Shown here: piece after piece, positions 51,101 to 58,098 of the stretch
How the letters are laid out: every line of letters starts with the position of its first letter
Numbering within the stretch: the first letter of the stretch is position 1
Assembly (NCBI RefSeq): GCF_039233145.1
Contig: NZ_CP136419.1
Location: forward strand, 1,896,001-1,960,000
From: Moorella humiferrea
GTDB lineage: Bacteria > Bacillota > DSM-521 > Neomoorellales > Neomoorellaceae
DNA: 64,000 bases
Reading direction: 5' to 3'
Program-made: the position numbers and the translations under genes
The notes under the pieces: model-generated
Told to the model about the DNA's origin: nothing
What the model saw: the letters and a program-made list of their open reading frames with translations, nothing else
The model's database searches: none

Positions 51101-51425
51101 GATAATAATGGCCGGGCTCGCCGCTGACTTTTTTTACTTCGGCACCGGTTAAAAGTACAATTCTATCTTCACCAGCCAGCCTCAAAAAGTAGGGGGAACG
51201 TATACAGAAGAAGCCATCCTGGGGCGTCAAGGCGCAGGCGCTGCAGTCGTTGGTGGGAAAAGTTTTGGGTAGGACTGCCAGCTTACCTCCCGGCCGATCT
51301 GCGCGTTCTATTAAGATGACCTTATAATTGAGGCGGGAAAGATCAATGGCCGCCTGCACGCCGGCGATACCAGCCCCAAGGACTGCTACCGGCAGGATGC
51401 TTTCTTTGTCCATATCCCTTTTCAC
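48192..51425 (-). CDS. HdrA-type protein fused to a C-terminal MvhD domain
   Basis: A 1077-residue protein with two HdrA-like flavin modules and a fused electron-input domain. FAD sites are GAGIAG (17-22) and GGGVAG (535-540); HdrA cysteine motifs FIQCAGSRD (181) and FIQCVESRD (680) each precede CC pairs; a double ferredoxin lies at 881-921; and an MvhD domain (FTCSYCAYANFENA, then LTGCVEGQCHF) fills 952-1060. It lacks the N-terminal cluster and NfnB-like insertion of the other HdrA. It overlaps the HdrD-like gene by 4 bp. Confidence 0.92.
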   Translation of the reverse strand: MKRDMDKESILPVAVLGAGIAGVQAAIDLSRLNYKVILIERADRPGGKLAVLPKTFPTNDCSACALTPQDGFFCIRSPYFLRLAGEDRIVLLTGAEVKKVSGEPGHYYLYLSRNGREEVIEAAAVILCPGYEEYLPPVLKVRYGYGRYDGVLTGLELERQLAANGYPRRFPDDAPVEQVAFIQCAGSRDPAGGAPYCSAVCCMYALKEAMMLYESAVASNLPLPKITIFYMDLRTYGKTYQEYLDKARKKYGLRLVRSRIHSIVQYPGESRLLIRYVEEDGRVNFEEFDLAVLATGLRPPDGARDLAGAFGIAVEPYGFCQFTSLNPSTTTREGIFFGGAFGGPCDVIDAVNQGSAAAAACASWLKKTGFPSRTAAVKTSCPVINDTGEALRMGVFICTCDILSTGLDLHELEEYSRKLPGVAVVEKINLCDEGRKEHLMRAVKEHRLNGLVLAACSARALEPMVNTFLEQAGLPANAARTVNVLEHAARLYNGRKDRATQKAKELLGTAAAMIGAAPPVTVEEETITPAALVVGGGVAGMTAALTLAELGCDVHLVEKEGILGGNARRLRHTLQGVNVKEYLDELIGQVREHPRIRVHLNACVRAVSGGPGNFTTEIEIEDKTREVIDHGVTVIAIGAEEKKPRQYLYGNHQAVMTGLALEEALGAGKLSADNLQQVVFIQCVESRDDGHPYCSRVCCGTAIKNALELKRRNPDVKVYVINRDIMTYGLQEQWYEAARAAGVLFLRYNPDTPPEVAPLNTGTDGKVQIRVKDSILDEVITIEADLLILSTGMEPRADSREVASLYNVSLDDNGFFASEHPKLKTVETAVPGIFTCGLAESPKNLEETIASARAAAVKAAALVLRERRLLPARVARVEGDCAACLTCVRVCPYGAPAIQEHRSYIDPLLCRGCGACVAACPARAITLTGYSHEEVEAGIKTLAKTNRTNSSTIVFTCSYCAYANFENAVGWECQKDVSVIQVPCLSRIGTLEVLKALEAGAAEIILTGCVEGQCHFRPARAFGSRKAMPEPMFCQEQAWRRVRKILGEIGMDAETVKVWRLPPPMPDNNRNLAGCLG

Positions 51426-52654
51426 TCCTTGTCCCCCCTTATGAGGGCGTCGGCTACCAGCTCGACGATGTTTTTGGCTTTAACATCAAGACGATAATGG
51501 CGGCACAAATCATTCAACTGATCTACGCAATTATGGCAGGGCGTGGCGATAATCTTTGCTCCCGTACGCTGGATCTGTTCAACTTTTACCCTGCCTTTGG
51601 CCATACGCTCTCCCCCAAATTCGCTTAAAGAAAGGAGGCCGCCCCCGCCGCCGCAGCAGTAATTGTTTTCACGATTGGGCGTCATCTCCCGAAAATCGGT
51701 AACGGCCGCCTGCAATACCTGCCGTGGTTCTTCAAAGATCCCTTCTTTGCGGCCTAGGTTACATGGATCGTGATAGGTCACCGGTTCGGTATTGCGCGAG
51801 GGATTAAGGCGAAGGCGGCCGTCCTCCAGGTATTCAGCCATAAGCTGGACGATACTCCGCACGCTAAAAGGCAATTTGTGCCCCAGCCACTGTTCGGGTC
51901 CCCAGCGAATGGCGCGAAAGGCATGCCCGCATTCGGTCATGATCAGTTCCTGGCACCCGAGGCGTTCCATCTCGTCGGCCAACCGCTGTACCAGCACGGC
52001 ACCGGCCCGGTCGTCGCCCGAAAAAAGGGCATAGTTGGTGGCGTCCCAGTAATGGCTTGGAAGGGTCCAGCTCTCTCCGGCCACATGGAATACTTTTGCT
52101 GCCGCTAAAATGGAAAGAGGAAAAAATTTAGCTTCCCGCGGGTTTATAACGTATAGCACCCGGGCGCCTTTTTTATCAACTGGAATCACCGCTTCCGGAC
52201 CAAATTCCGCCTGGAGTTCTTCCTGCATCCAGTCCAGGGTATCAAGGTAATCCTCCTGGCTGATCCCCATGTTGTTGCCTGTTTCCAAAGCCAGGTCTAC
52301 CACTTTCTGCAGGTTTTCGGGAACGCGCCCAATGGCCGCCAGTTCCGAACGCAGGGCCCGGACCAGGTCGCCCATATTTATGCCGGCCGGGCAATAAACC
52401 GTGCAACGTCCGCACATGGTACATAACCAGATCATGTCTGAAGCCAGCAATCGTTCTGCCATTCCCATGAGGAGCAGGCGCACCATTTTACGGGGATCTA
52501 CAGGAGCACCTATGTTACCGGTAGGACAGCCGCCGGTACACACACCGCAGGCCAGACAAGTTTGCAGGCTGGCTGCGCCCAGTATTTGGAATAATTTTGA
52601 AGTTAATTCTTGCGATTTAAATTCAAATGTTTTCTCAACAGGTAATGCTGTCAT
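51422..52654 (-). CDS. HdrD/HdrBC-like Fe-S oxidoreductase
   Basis: A 410-residue protein combining an HdrC-like double ferredoxin at the N-terminus (CLACGVCTGGCPTGN and CTMCGRCTVYCPAG) with an HdrB-like C-terminal part (HDPCNLGRKEG, NYCCGGGGGLLSL, TPCHNC). The first CCG half is weaker (TECGHAFRAI). It probably works with the adjacent HdrA-MvhD fusion as a catalytic or electron-output subunit. It is 36 bp after the MerR gene. The acceptor is unknown. Confidence 0.9.
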   Translation of the reverse strand: MTALPVEKTFEFKSQELTSKLFQILGAASLQTCLACGVCTGGCPTGNIGAPVDPRKMVRLLLMGMAERLLASDMIWLCTMCGRCTVYCPAGINMGDLVRALRSELAAIGRVPENLQKVVDLALETGNNMGISQEDYLDTLDWMQEELQAEFGPEAVIPVDKKGARVLYVINPREAKFFPLSILAAAKVFHVAGESWTLPSHYWDATNYALFSGDDRAGAVLVQRLADEMERLGCQELIMTECGHAFRAIRWGPEQWLGHKLPFSVRSIVQLMAEYLEDGRLRLNPSRNTEPVTYHDPCNLGRKEGIFEEPRQVLQAAVTDFREMTPNRENNYCCGGGGGLLSLSEFGGERMAKGRVKVEQIQRTGAKIIATPCHNCVDQLNDLCRHYRLDVKAKNIVELVADALIRGDKE

Positions 52655-52690
52655 AAGTCACACCCCTGATAATTCAAGGTAACTCTTCAC

Positions 52691-53011
52691 TTAACCTTGA
52701 TGATGTGGACAATATTTATTCTTCCTTTGCCAGCAGGGGCGTTTTGTTCCCACCGGATCATTTGAGGGGGTACATGTGCACTTGCCATCCTGCCAGCAGG
52801 GATACGCGGTGAGATAACGGGGCAAATCAGCCAACCGGTAACGCTTGCTGTCAACAAGATCCTTAATCAGCATTAACCGCTGTAAATCCAGTTCCGAATA
52901 GCAACGCCGCCCGTTCTTTCTCTTCGGCATGACCAAACCCTTTTCTTCCCAACGCCGCAAACGTTGAGAAGAAATATCTAAAACCTTTATAACCATACCG
53001 ATGGGATACAC
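52691..53011 (-). CDS. MerR-type regulator with Cys-rich tail (first gene of the Hdr operon)
   Basis: A 106-residue protein with an N-terminal MerR HTH (YPIGMVIKVLDISSQRLRRW, then EEKGLVMPKRKNGRRCYS) and a C-terminal cluster of cysteines (YPCWQDGKCTCTP, RPCWQRKNKYCPHH). The Cys/His array could bind an Fe-S cluster or metal, making it a redox or metal sensor. The start is GTG at 53011. It is co-directional with and 36 bp from the HdrD-like gene, so it probably controls the operon. A paralogue is divergent. Confidence 0.87.
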   Translation of the reverse strand: MYPIGMVIKVLDISSQRLRRWEEKGLVMPKRKNGRRCYSELDLQRLMLIKDLVDSKRYRLADLPRYLTAYPCWQDGKCTCTPSNDPVGTKRPCWQRKNKYCPHHQG

Positions 53012-53042
53012 CCGTCTCTTTCGCCCCGCTTTACCTTGTCTT

Positions 53043-53072
53043 AATTACATCATATTTATTGTTCTTTATTTT
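53043..53072 (-). promoter_or_regulatory. Promoter of the MerR-Hdr-MetFV operon
   Basis: Reverse strand TTGACA, 17-bp spacer, TATGAT, about 35 bp before the GTG at 53011. It lies in a 220-bp AT-rich divergent region between the two MerR genes; no clear MerR-type palindrome inside the spacer was recognised. Confidence 0.65.
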
Positions 53073-53231
53073 GTCAACTAACCTATAATATTTTTTATAA
53101 CTTTTTTGTTTAGATATAGTTAAATATAGTTTTCACATTAGGCAAAGTGATACTTGATATTATATGTTAAGATAACATAAAATAATTGTAGCAGGTTTTA
53201 TATACGTTTATTTTTAAATGAGGCGGTTGCA

Positions 53232-53627
53232 ATGGCTGAACAAATGTTATACACCATCAGTGTAGTAGCCGAGTTGCTGGGCATCCAGCCGGGTACCCTG
53301 CGCGTCTGGGAAAGGCATAAACTCATCCGGCCTGCACGCAAGAATGGGCGGCGCCTTTACTCCAATAATGACTTAAAAAGGCTACGCTTCATCCAAAAGC
53401 TCATCGACAAAGGTTTCAATTTGAATTCCATTAAGCATTACCTGGCCTTTTATCCTTGCTGGCTCTATGAAGACTGCCCGGCCTGCGCCCGTAAAACTGA
53501 ACGCATAGACTGCGCCAAGCCGTGTTGGAAGGAAGAGGGTACCTACTGCCTGATCTCCTTTGAGGATCCTTCCCTGTGTAAAAATTGCCCCTATAAGAAA
53601 CAGGAAAAAGGCAAGAACAATGAGTAA
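53232..53627 (+). CDS. MerR-type regulator with Cys-rich tail (divergent paralogue)
   Basis: A 131-residue paralogue of the MerR protein at 52691. The HTH (YTISVVAELLGIQPGTLRVW) and wing (KNGRRLYSNNDLKRL) are followed by nine cysteines (YPCWLYEDCPACARK, CAKPCWKEEGTYC, CKNCPYKK). The positions YPCW, PCW and YC match the paralogue, so the cluster is conserved and likely functional. It is divergent from the Hdr operon and ends near a strong hairpin. Confidence 0.88.
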   Translation: MAEQMLYTISVVAELLGIQPGTLRVWERHKLIRPARKNGRRLYSNNDLKRLRFIQKLIDKGFNLNSIKHYLAFYPCWLYEDCPACARKTERIDCAKPCWKEEGTYCLISFEDPSLCKNCPYKKQEKGKNNE

Positions 53628-53647
53628 AAGTTCCCGATGAAAATAAT

Positions 53648-53675
53648 AACTCCTGGTAACAGTTTACCAGGAGTT
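53648..53675. terminator. Bidirectional terminator
   Basis: 12-bp perfect stem with 4-nt loop (53648-53659 with 53664-53675). The reverse strand continues TTATTATTTT. It separates the MerR gene from the TusA fragment. Confidence 0.8.
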
Positions 53676-53693
53676 CCACTTTGATAAAAAACT

Positions 53694-53846
53694 TTAGCCC
53701 TTCCCGGGGATCAACAATATCCGGTAGCCACCGGCCATCTTTTCCACCTGAACCTGATAACCCCGGTTTCCTGCCAGGCGGGTCACGTTTTCTTTGGAAG
53801 TTTCGTTATCGGTCAATACCGTAATACCCTCCTTGTCGACTTGAAG
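53694..53846 (-). pseudogene. Truncated TusA/YedF-like gene copy
   Basis: Fifty codons on the reverse strand encode GITVLTDNETSKENVTRLAG followed by NRGYQVQVEKMAGGYR, the C-terminal half of a TusA-like protein; a stop codon precedes it and the CPxP active site is absent. The DNA is nearly identical to the intact gene at 55201-55419 over about 100 bp, with about 75 bp without a mismatch. It marks a partial duplication. Confidence 0.85.
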
Positions 53847-54059
53847 TTACCTGGTGCAATGTACGGATTATCACCCGTACCGTAAAAAAAGATCCAGCAG
53901 GCGGTATAGCTGTAGGAGGTGCCTTTCATAACCGGCAACGCTCCATTAAAAAACGCATCTATGCCATCAATGAAGTCTTCACGGCCGCTGATAATCCCGG
54001 CCTTGAAAGCCGCCGCCATGGCCGCCCTCTCCAGCTAGTTGCTCCCGCAAAGAGATATA
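53847..54059 (-). other. Unidentified remnant between TusA fragment and AbiEii-like gene
   Basis: A short reverse-strand frame (53813-54019) reads AAAFKAGIISGREDFIDGID and GTSYSYTACWIFFYGTGDN. It looks protein-like, but I do not recognise it; a stop lies just upstream of its first ATG and no ribosome site is evident. It is probably part of a decayed gene. Confidence 0.35.
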
Positions 54060-54728
54060 TTAAAGATCGTTTGCTTTTCTCCCGCTTTGTAATTTCCCTA
54101 TGCGGCTTTGCAGTTCGTACAAAAAAGCTGTAAAAAGCGCCGGGGTCTTCTCCACCAAACCTTCCTTTACCTGCAACAACCTCGCTTCCGCTAGAAACGC
54201 CGGCTGTAGCCTTTCCCATCGCCGCTGCAAGGCCTCCAGCCGTGACCCTAGAACCGTAGCTGCTGCCAGCAGGTACTCCTTCCTGGCGGCAAACACCGCC
54301 GCCGTATCAACAATGTCCCTGGCCCTTAGAGTTTCAGAGCGGTAAAACAGCTTCTTGATAATTATTTCTTCCGGTGTCTCCACCCGCACTGTTACCCCAT
54401 CTACTTCCATTAGTATCCAAGGGTTACGAGTAAGAAAAGGGGCTAAAATGAAATCAATCTCGCCCTCAGTATACTTTAACTTCAAGAAGCTGGAGCCTTC
54501 GGTATAGTCGGAAACCCCTTCTGCTACATCTTCATTAAGGCGGGGCGTCAGCAGGTTAAGAAGTTGGGCATCGCTTAAAAATATATCGACATCCCGGCTC
54601 TCCCGGTGGCGCAAGAAAAGGGCCAGTGCCGTACCTCCACCGAAAGTCCAGGCATCGGTAGTAATATTCCGGTCCGCCAGGATGGCCAGGGCCGTTCGAA
54701 AAAGCCCGCGCCACGGTTCAGTCTGCAT
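54060..54728 (-). CDS. AbiEii-type nucleotidyltransferase toxin-like protein
   Basis: A 222-residue nucleotidyltransferase. The active-site core FGGGTALALFLRHRESRDVD matches the AbiEii/AbiGii (COG2253-like) fold, with GGT...DxD. Later EEIIIKKLFYRSETLRARDI is also typical. AbiEii toxins act in type IV toxin-antitoxin or phage-abortive systems. The ATG at 54728 follows GAGGAG and overlaps the small upstream gene by 11 bp, the usual antitoxin-toxin layout. Confidence 0.85.
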   Translation of the reverse strand: MQTEPWRGLFRTALAILADRNITTDAWTFGGGTALALFLRHRESRDVDIFLSDAQLLNLLTPRLNEDVAEGVSDYTEGSSFLKLKYTEGEIDFILAPFLTRNPWILMEVDGVTVRVETPEEIIIKKLFYRSETLRARDIVDTAAVFAARKEYLLAAATVLGSRLEALQRRWERLQPAFLAEARLLQVKEGLVEKTPALFTAFLYELQSRIGKLQSGRKANDL

Positions 54729-55008
54729 AGGCCAGCATCTCCTCAAGACCGGGATTGGGGTAGATATTTTTTATATAAGTCAGATAATACTTCTTCAGCA
54801 CCCTATCCTCAATATCGTTCCTGGCGGTAAATTTATCTATATCCGGCAAAGGTACATCGGCAAAGAAGCTGTAAATCTGGGCCGCGTACTCCAAAGGTAA
54901 TTCCATATTCTTAATAATCCTGGCCAGGCTTTCTTCCGGCAAACGCACCTTCGTATGGGCATTGATAGTAGTTTCTACTGTTATAAAGTTGCTACTCTTC
55001 TCCGCCAT
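54718..55008 (-). CDS. Small partner (putative antitoxin) of the AbiEii-like protein
   Basis: A 96-residue acidic protein with no HTH I can recognise. It contains ETTINAHTKVRLPEESLARI and FFADVPLPDIDKFTARNDIE. Its position directly upstream of, and overlapping, an AbiEii-like gene suggests an antitoxin or accessory role. It is much shorter than classical AbiEi antitoxins, so this may be a variant pair. Confidence 0.7.
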   Translation of the reverse strand: MAEKSSNFITVETTINAHTKVRLPEESLARIIKNMELPLEYAAQIYSFFADVPLPDIDKFTARNDIEDRVLKKYYLTYIKNIYPNPGLEEMLAYAD

Positions 55009-55145
55009 GGAATCACTCCCTTCTAGTTGCCATTATACCATTATTCCATTATCTATGTCTCCAGGACCGATATAAAATATTAGTAGGAAGCGGCCTGAAA
55101 AATTGAACAAGGACAGCATTAAAGAGAAAAACGAGGAAGAAATTG

Positions 55146-55177
55146 CAAAAAAATTACCCCTGGGACTATTCCCCAGG
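55146..55177 (-). terminator. Terminator of the YedE/DUF3343/TusA operon
   Basis: Stem CCTGGG/CCCAGG (55159-55164 with 55172-55177) followed on the reverse strand by AATTTTTTTT, 24 bp after the TusA stop. Confidence 0.8.
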
Positions 55178-55200
55178 AGTTTCATATGAAAGAAGCCAAT

Positions 55201-55419
55201 TTAGCTTTTATTGGGGGTCAACAACAGCCGGTAGCCACCGGCCATCTTTTCCACCTGAACCTGATAACCCCGGTTTCCTGCCAGGCGGGTCACGTTTTCT
55301 CTGGAGGTTTCATTATCAGTCAATACTGCTAGGGTTTGGCCAGGATTTTGTTCCATGGCCTTTTTTGTCTTTACTACAGGTATGGGACAGGAAAGCCCGC
55401 GCACATCAACTTCCACCAT
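55201..55419 (-). CDS. TusA/YedF-like sulfur (or selenium) carrier
   Basis: A 72-residue TusA-family protein with the active Cys in LSCPIPVVKTKKAM and the C-terminal NVTRLAGNRGYQVQV strand. TusA proteins carry persulfide; YedF relatives cluster with selenium genes. The ATG at 55419 follows AGGAGG; the longer frame overlaps the kinase gene. It is the last gene of the YedE-DUF3343-kinase-TusA run. A truncated near-identical copy lies 1.5 kb downstream. Confidence 0.92.
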   Translation of the reverse strand: MVEVDVRGLSCPIPVVKTKKAMEQNPGQTLAVLTDNETSRENVTRLAGNRGYQVQVEKMAGGYRLLLTPNKS

Positions 55420-55447
55420 AAAAATATCTCCTCCTTTTGTCCTGATG

Positions 55448-56326
55448 TTACCTGGTACAAATACCGCTCCAGCTGCAGAGATTTTCCCTGAAAACGACTG
55501 GCAACTGGTCGATGATTTCGGCAACACTGGTGGCAGGCGTCGGGTTTGCCCTCTGGCCTGCTGCCCGGTTGGCTTTTGCGCTGATGCTGGCCGCCTGGTC
55601 CGGATCCATCCCGGCATAAGTAAAAGCAGTGACCATACCGGTGATGGTATCGCCCGTGCCGCCTATGCACTCCATTTGGGGGATATCCGGCTCCTTAATC
55701 TCATCAACGATAACTCCATCTTTTACTATATAATCGACAGCTCCTTTAACCAGGAGGCATTTAGCCGCACCCCCGTTAGCATAAGCGCGTTTAATTAGTT
55801 CGGGTACGCGGGCGAAGGCATCCTCGAACAGATGGCGGCTGATATAAGCCGGGTGCACGGCTTCCGGGTCGGCCAGGAAAGCAATTTCACTGGGGTCCGG
55901 GGTGAAAATATCAAAGTGGGGCGCTACACCTGCCGCCTTTGCCGCATACATGGAGCCGGCATCGGCAATTAGCACCGGCCGGGGGCGGCATTTTTCTACT
56001 GCGGTATAGAGCTTTTGCATTAACGTAACGATGGGTAGACAATAATGGAGAGCTAAAACCCTGGGCGCCAGCTCCTCTATATGTTCTATTAGATAATGAT
56101 AAATCAACCTGCTTCCTTTTCCTGTGCCAATATCGCCTGCCAGCAATACCCGGGGCGGTTCCAGCCCAAGGTGACAGGTAGTAGCTAGAGCCGCACTTAC
56201 CATGGCCATTGTCCCCTGGGTACAGGGCAAATAATGGCCGTCGACGCGAAGTTTTTCCCCTTCCTTTTCCACCCGGCCAAAGATCAAGGGCATGTCTGTT
56301 ACTGGGACGGTCCCGGCAATAAGCAT
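55448..56326 (-). CDS. Carbohydrate kinase/NAD(P)H-hydrate dehydratase-like protein
   Basis: A 292-residue ribokinase-fold protein. Visible features are LLAGDIGTGKGSRLIYHYL near residue 55, LIADAGSMYAAKAAG, HFDIFTPDPSEIAFLAD and the anion-hole region CIGGTGDTITGMVTAF. The ATG at 56326 overlaps the DUF3343 stop by one base (TGATG). The family grouping with YedE, DUF3343 and TusA is recurrent in anaerobes with selenium metabolism. Substrate unknown. Confidence 0.82.
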   Translation of the reverse strand: MLIAGTVPVTDMPLIFGRVEKEGEKLRVDGHYLPCTQGTMAMVSAALATTCHLGLEPPRVLLAGDIGTGKGSRLIYHYLIEHIEELAPRVLALHYCLPIVTLMQKLYTAVEKCRPRPVLIADAGSMYAAKAAGVAPHFDIFTPDPSEIAFLADPEAVHPAYISRHLFEDAFARVPELIKRAYANGGAAKCLLVKGAVDYIVKDGVIVDEIKEPDIPQMECIGGTGDTITGMVTAFTYAGMDPDQAASISAKANRAAGQRANPTPATSVAEIIDQLPVVFRENLCSWSGICTR

Positions 56327-56877
56327 CAATTGGGCGCTACCCCTTTCCAAATTTCTAAAGCCTTTTCCAAGGCGCGGTCGAGCATCAGGGCGCACAGGGT
56401 ACGGCCTTCGTCCTTGGGCCGGGGGGCTGCGGCCAGGTGGGTCCCCACCAGCCTGGTATAAAGATAGGGGATATCGGGACACCCTCCACCGGAAATATTA
56501 ACTATCACACCTGTCTTTATATCAAAAACAAGTTTCATATTACCTGACTTTATCATAACGTGCTCGGCAAACCGGGTTACTTTTTCTACCTGCAGGGGTT
56601 CCATCTCGCCCTTGAAGGGATAAATACCCATGAAGGACACCCTGCCGGTAAGGGCCCTGGCTACTGCCGTTTGCTCGACCAGGTCGATTTCCAGGGCCAG
56701 GTCACAGCCTTTGCGCATATCGGGCGGGGGCGCTACCAGTTTGCAGTCGAAGCCGGCTTTTTTCAACACCTTTTCGGCTTTCATAGCTTCCTCCACCGTA
56801 GTGAAAATCACCAAACCCCTGGCGTCAGCAGTTCCGGCCCGGGCCTCTGAGCTTTTTTTCAGCCAGCTTAAAACCAT
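56326..56877 (-). CDS. DUF3343 (putative Se/S carrier-like) protein with extension
   Basis: A 183-residue protein. The N-terminal 85 residues match DUF3343 (LVIFTTVEEAMKAEKVLKKA, GFDCKLVAPPPDMRKGCDLA), often annotated as a Se/S carrier-like domain. The rest (GRVSFMGIYPFKGEMEPLQV, ISGGGCPDIPYLYTRLVG) is an extra domain I cannot name. It sits between YedE and the kinase-like gene and overlaps the latter by 1 bp. Confidence 0.82.
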   Translation of the reverse strand: MVLSWLKKSSEARAGTADARGLVIFTTVEEAMKAEKVLKKAGFDCKLVAPPPDMRKGCDLALEIDLVEQTAVARALTGRVSFMGIYPFKGEMEPLQVEKVTRFAEHVMIKSGNMKLVFDIKTGVIVNISGGGCPDIPYLYTRLVGTHLAAAPRPKDEGRTLCALMLDRALEKALEIWKGVAPN

Positions 56878-56900
56878 TTGGCATTCCCCCGCTTATTACG

Positions 56901-57962
56901 TTAATCTAGACTCTCCCGCATAAAGAAACCGACGCCGGCGGCGAAAACCAGACCTATTATTACGGCTGTGGGCCCGAAGGGGCCGGGGCCCTGGGGGCTG
57001 GAGGCAATTTGGAAATTGTGGGCAAAGGCAGCCCCTGCCAGCATGCCCATTATAGCCACTCCTGCGTCGGTGTCACCTTCACCGGCGAGAACTGTTTGCC
57101 GCAAGGGACAGCCGCCCAGCAAGGTAGCGGTAAGTCCGGCCAGGGTCATTCCTAAAAAATTCCATAATTGATTTGTATGGGCCACGGGCTGGCCCGCAAA
57201 ACCGATGTTAATTTTACCAATGATGGCGTTAACTACAAGAGCCCCCGCAAAAAAGGCCGCGATGCCACTGAAGAGGTAGGTATCCTTTACCAGGAAAAGA
57301 TCGCGCCAGCCGCCGACAAAACACATCCTGGTTCTCTGGGCTAAAAAACCGATAATTAAACCTGCCGCCAGGGAAACTCCCAACAGGGCATGGGCAGCGC
57401 CGGGGCCTTCCTTGCTGAAGAAAATAAATGAGGGCCTGGCAATAGCAAGGAGGAGCAACCCCAGCATGAAGAGCGGCATCAACCAGCCGGCGGCTGTATA
57501 GGTAGATTGCCAGCGGCCCAGGTTGAAACCTCGCTTGAGAAAATAAATACCCAACAAAGCACCTGCCACTACCCCCGCCAAGCCGGCGACAGCATTCAAG
57601 TCACCGCCGGCAAGGCGCAATACAGCCCTTACCGGGCATCCTAAAAACACCAGGGCACCTATCATGAAAAAGGCGCCCAAAAAGAATCGTACCAAGGGTG
57701 CCGAGCCACCGCGGGCCCGGAATTCACCGAAAACAAGGGCGGACAGGAAGGCCCCTAAAGCGATCCCCATAATTTCCGGCCGCAAATACTGGACTGTCGC
57801 CGCCCGGTGCAGACCCAGGGCACCGGCAATGTCCCGGTAGAAACAGGCGATACAAATGCCCATATTGGCGGGATTGCCAAGGTAGGTCATAAAGGCTGCC
57901 AGGGCTCCGCCAATAAACCCTGCCATAATCATGAAGTTCTTTGGCGAAAAAAACCTATTCAT
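56901..57962 (-). CDS. yedE: YedE-family selenium/sulfur metabolism membrane protein
   Basis: A 353-residue membrane protein with about nine or ten helices. YeeE/YedE hallmarks are GCPVRAVLRLAGGDLNA, TRMCFVGGWRDLFLVKDTYL and GGCPLRQTVLAGEGDTDAGV, each with a conserved Cys. Related proteins import thiosulfate or are linked to selenium use. It is the first gene of the operon with DUF3343, kinase and TusA. It starts after GGAGGTG. Confidence 0.9.
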   Translation of the reverse strand: MNRFFSPKNFMIMAGFIGGALAAFMTYLGNPANMGICIACFYRDIAGALGLHRAATVQYLRPEIMGIALGAFLSALVFGEFRARGGSAPLVRFFLGAFFMIGALVFLGCPVRAVLRLAGGDLNAVAGLAGVVAGALLGIYFLKRGFNLGRWQSTYTAAGWLMPLFMLGLLLLAIARPSFIFFSKEGPGAAHALLGVSLAAGLIIGFLAQRTRMCFVGGWRDLFLVKDTYLFSGIAAFFAGALVVNAIIGKINIGFAGQPVAHTNQLWNFLGMTLAGLTATLLGGCPLRQTVLAGEGDTDAGVAIMGMLAGAAFAHNFQIASSPQGPGPFGPTAVIIGLVFAAGVGFFMRESLD

Positions 57963-58098
57963 TTATTTAAAACACCTCCGGTTATAAAAATAATAGGGAT
58001 AAATATAAAATGATTAAAGGATTTGTTCCACCCCCCTTGCGTCTTCTTTTTGATCAGGATATTGGTCACCTGTTTATAACAACCATTTCTATCCGTCG

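Noticed and set aside
53813-54019. 68-residue reverse frame as a real gene
   Set aside because: No ribosome site, a stop directly upstream, and it overlaps the TusA fragment; kept only as an unidentified remnant.
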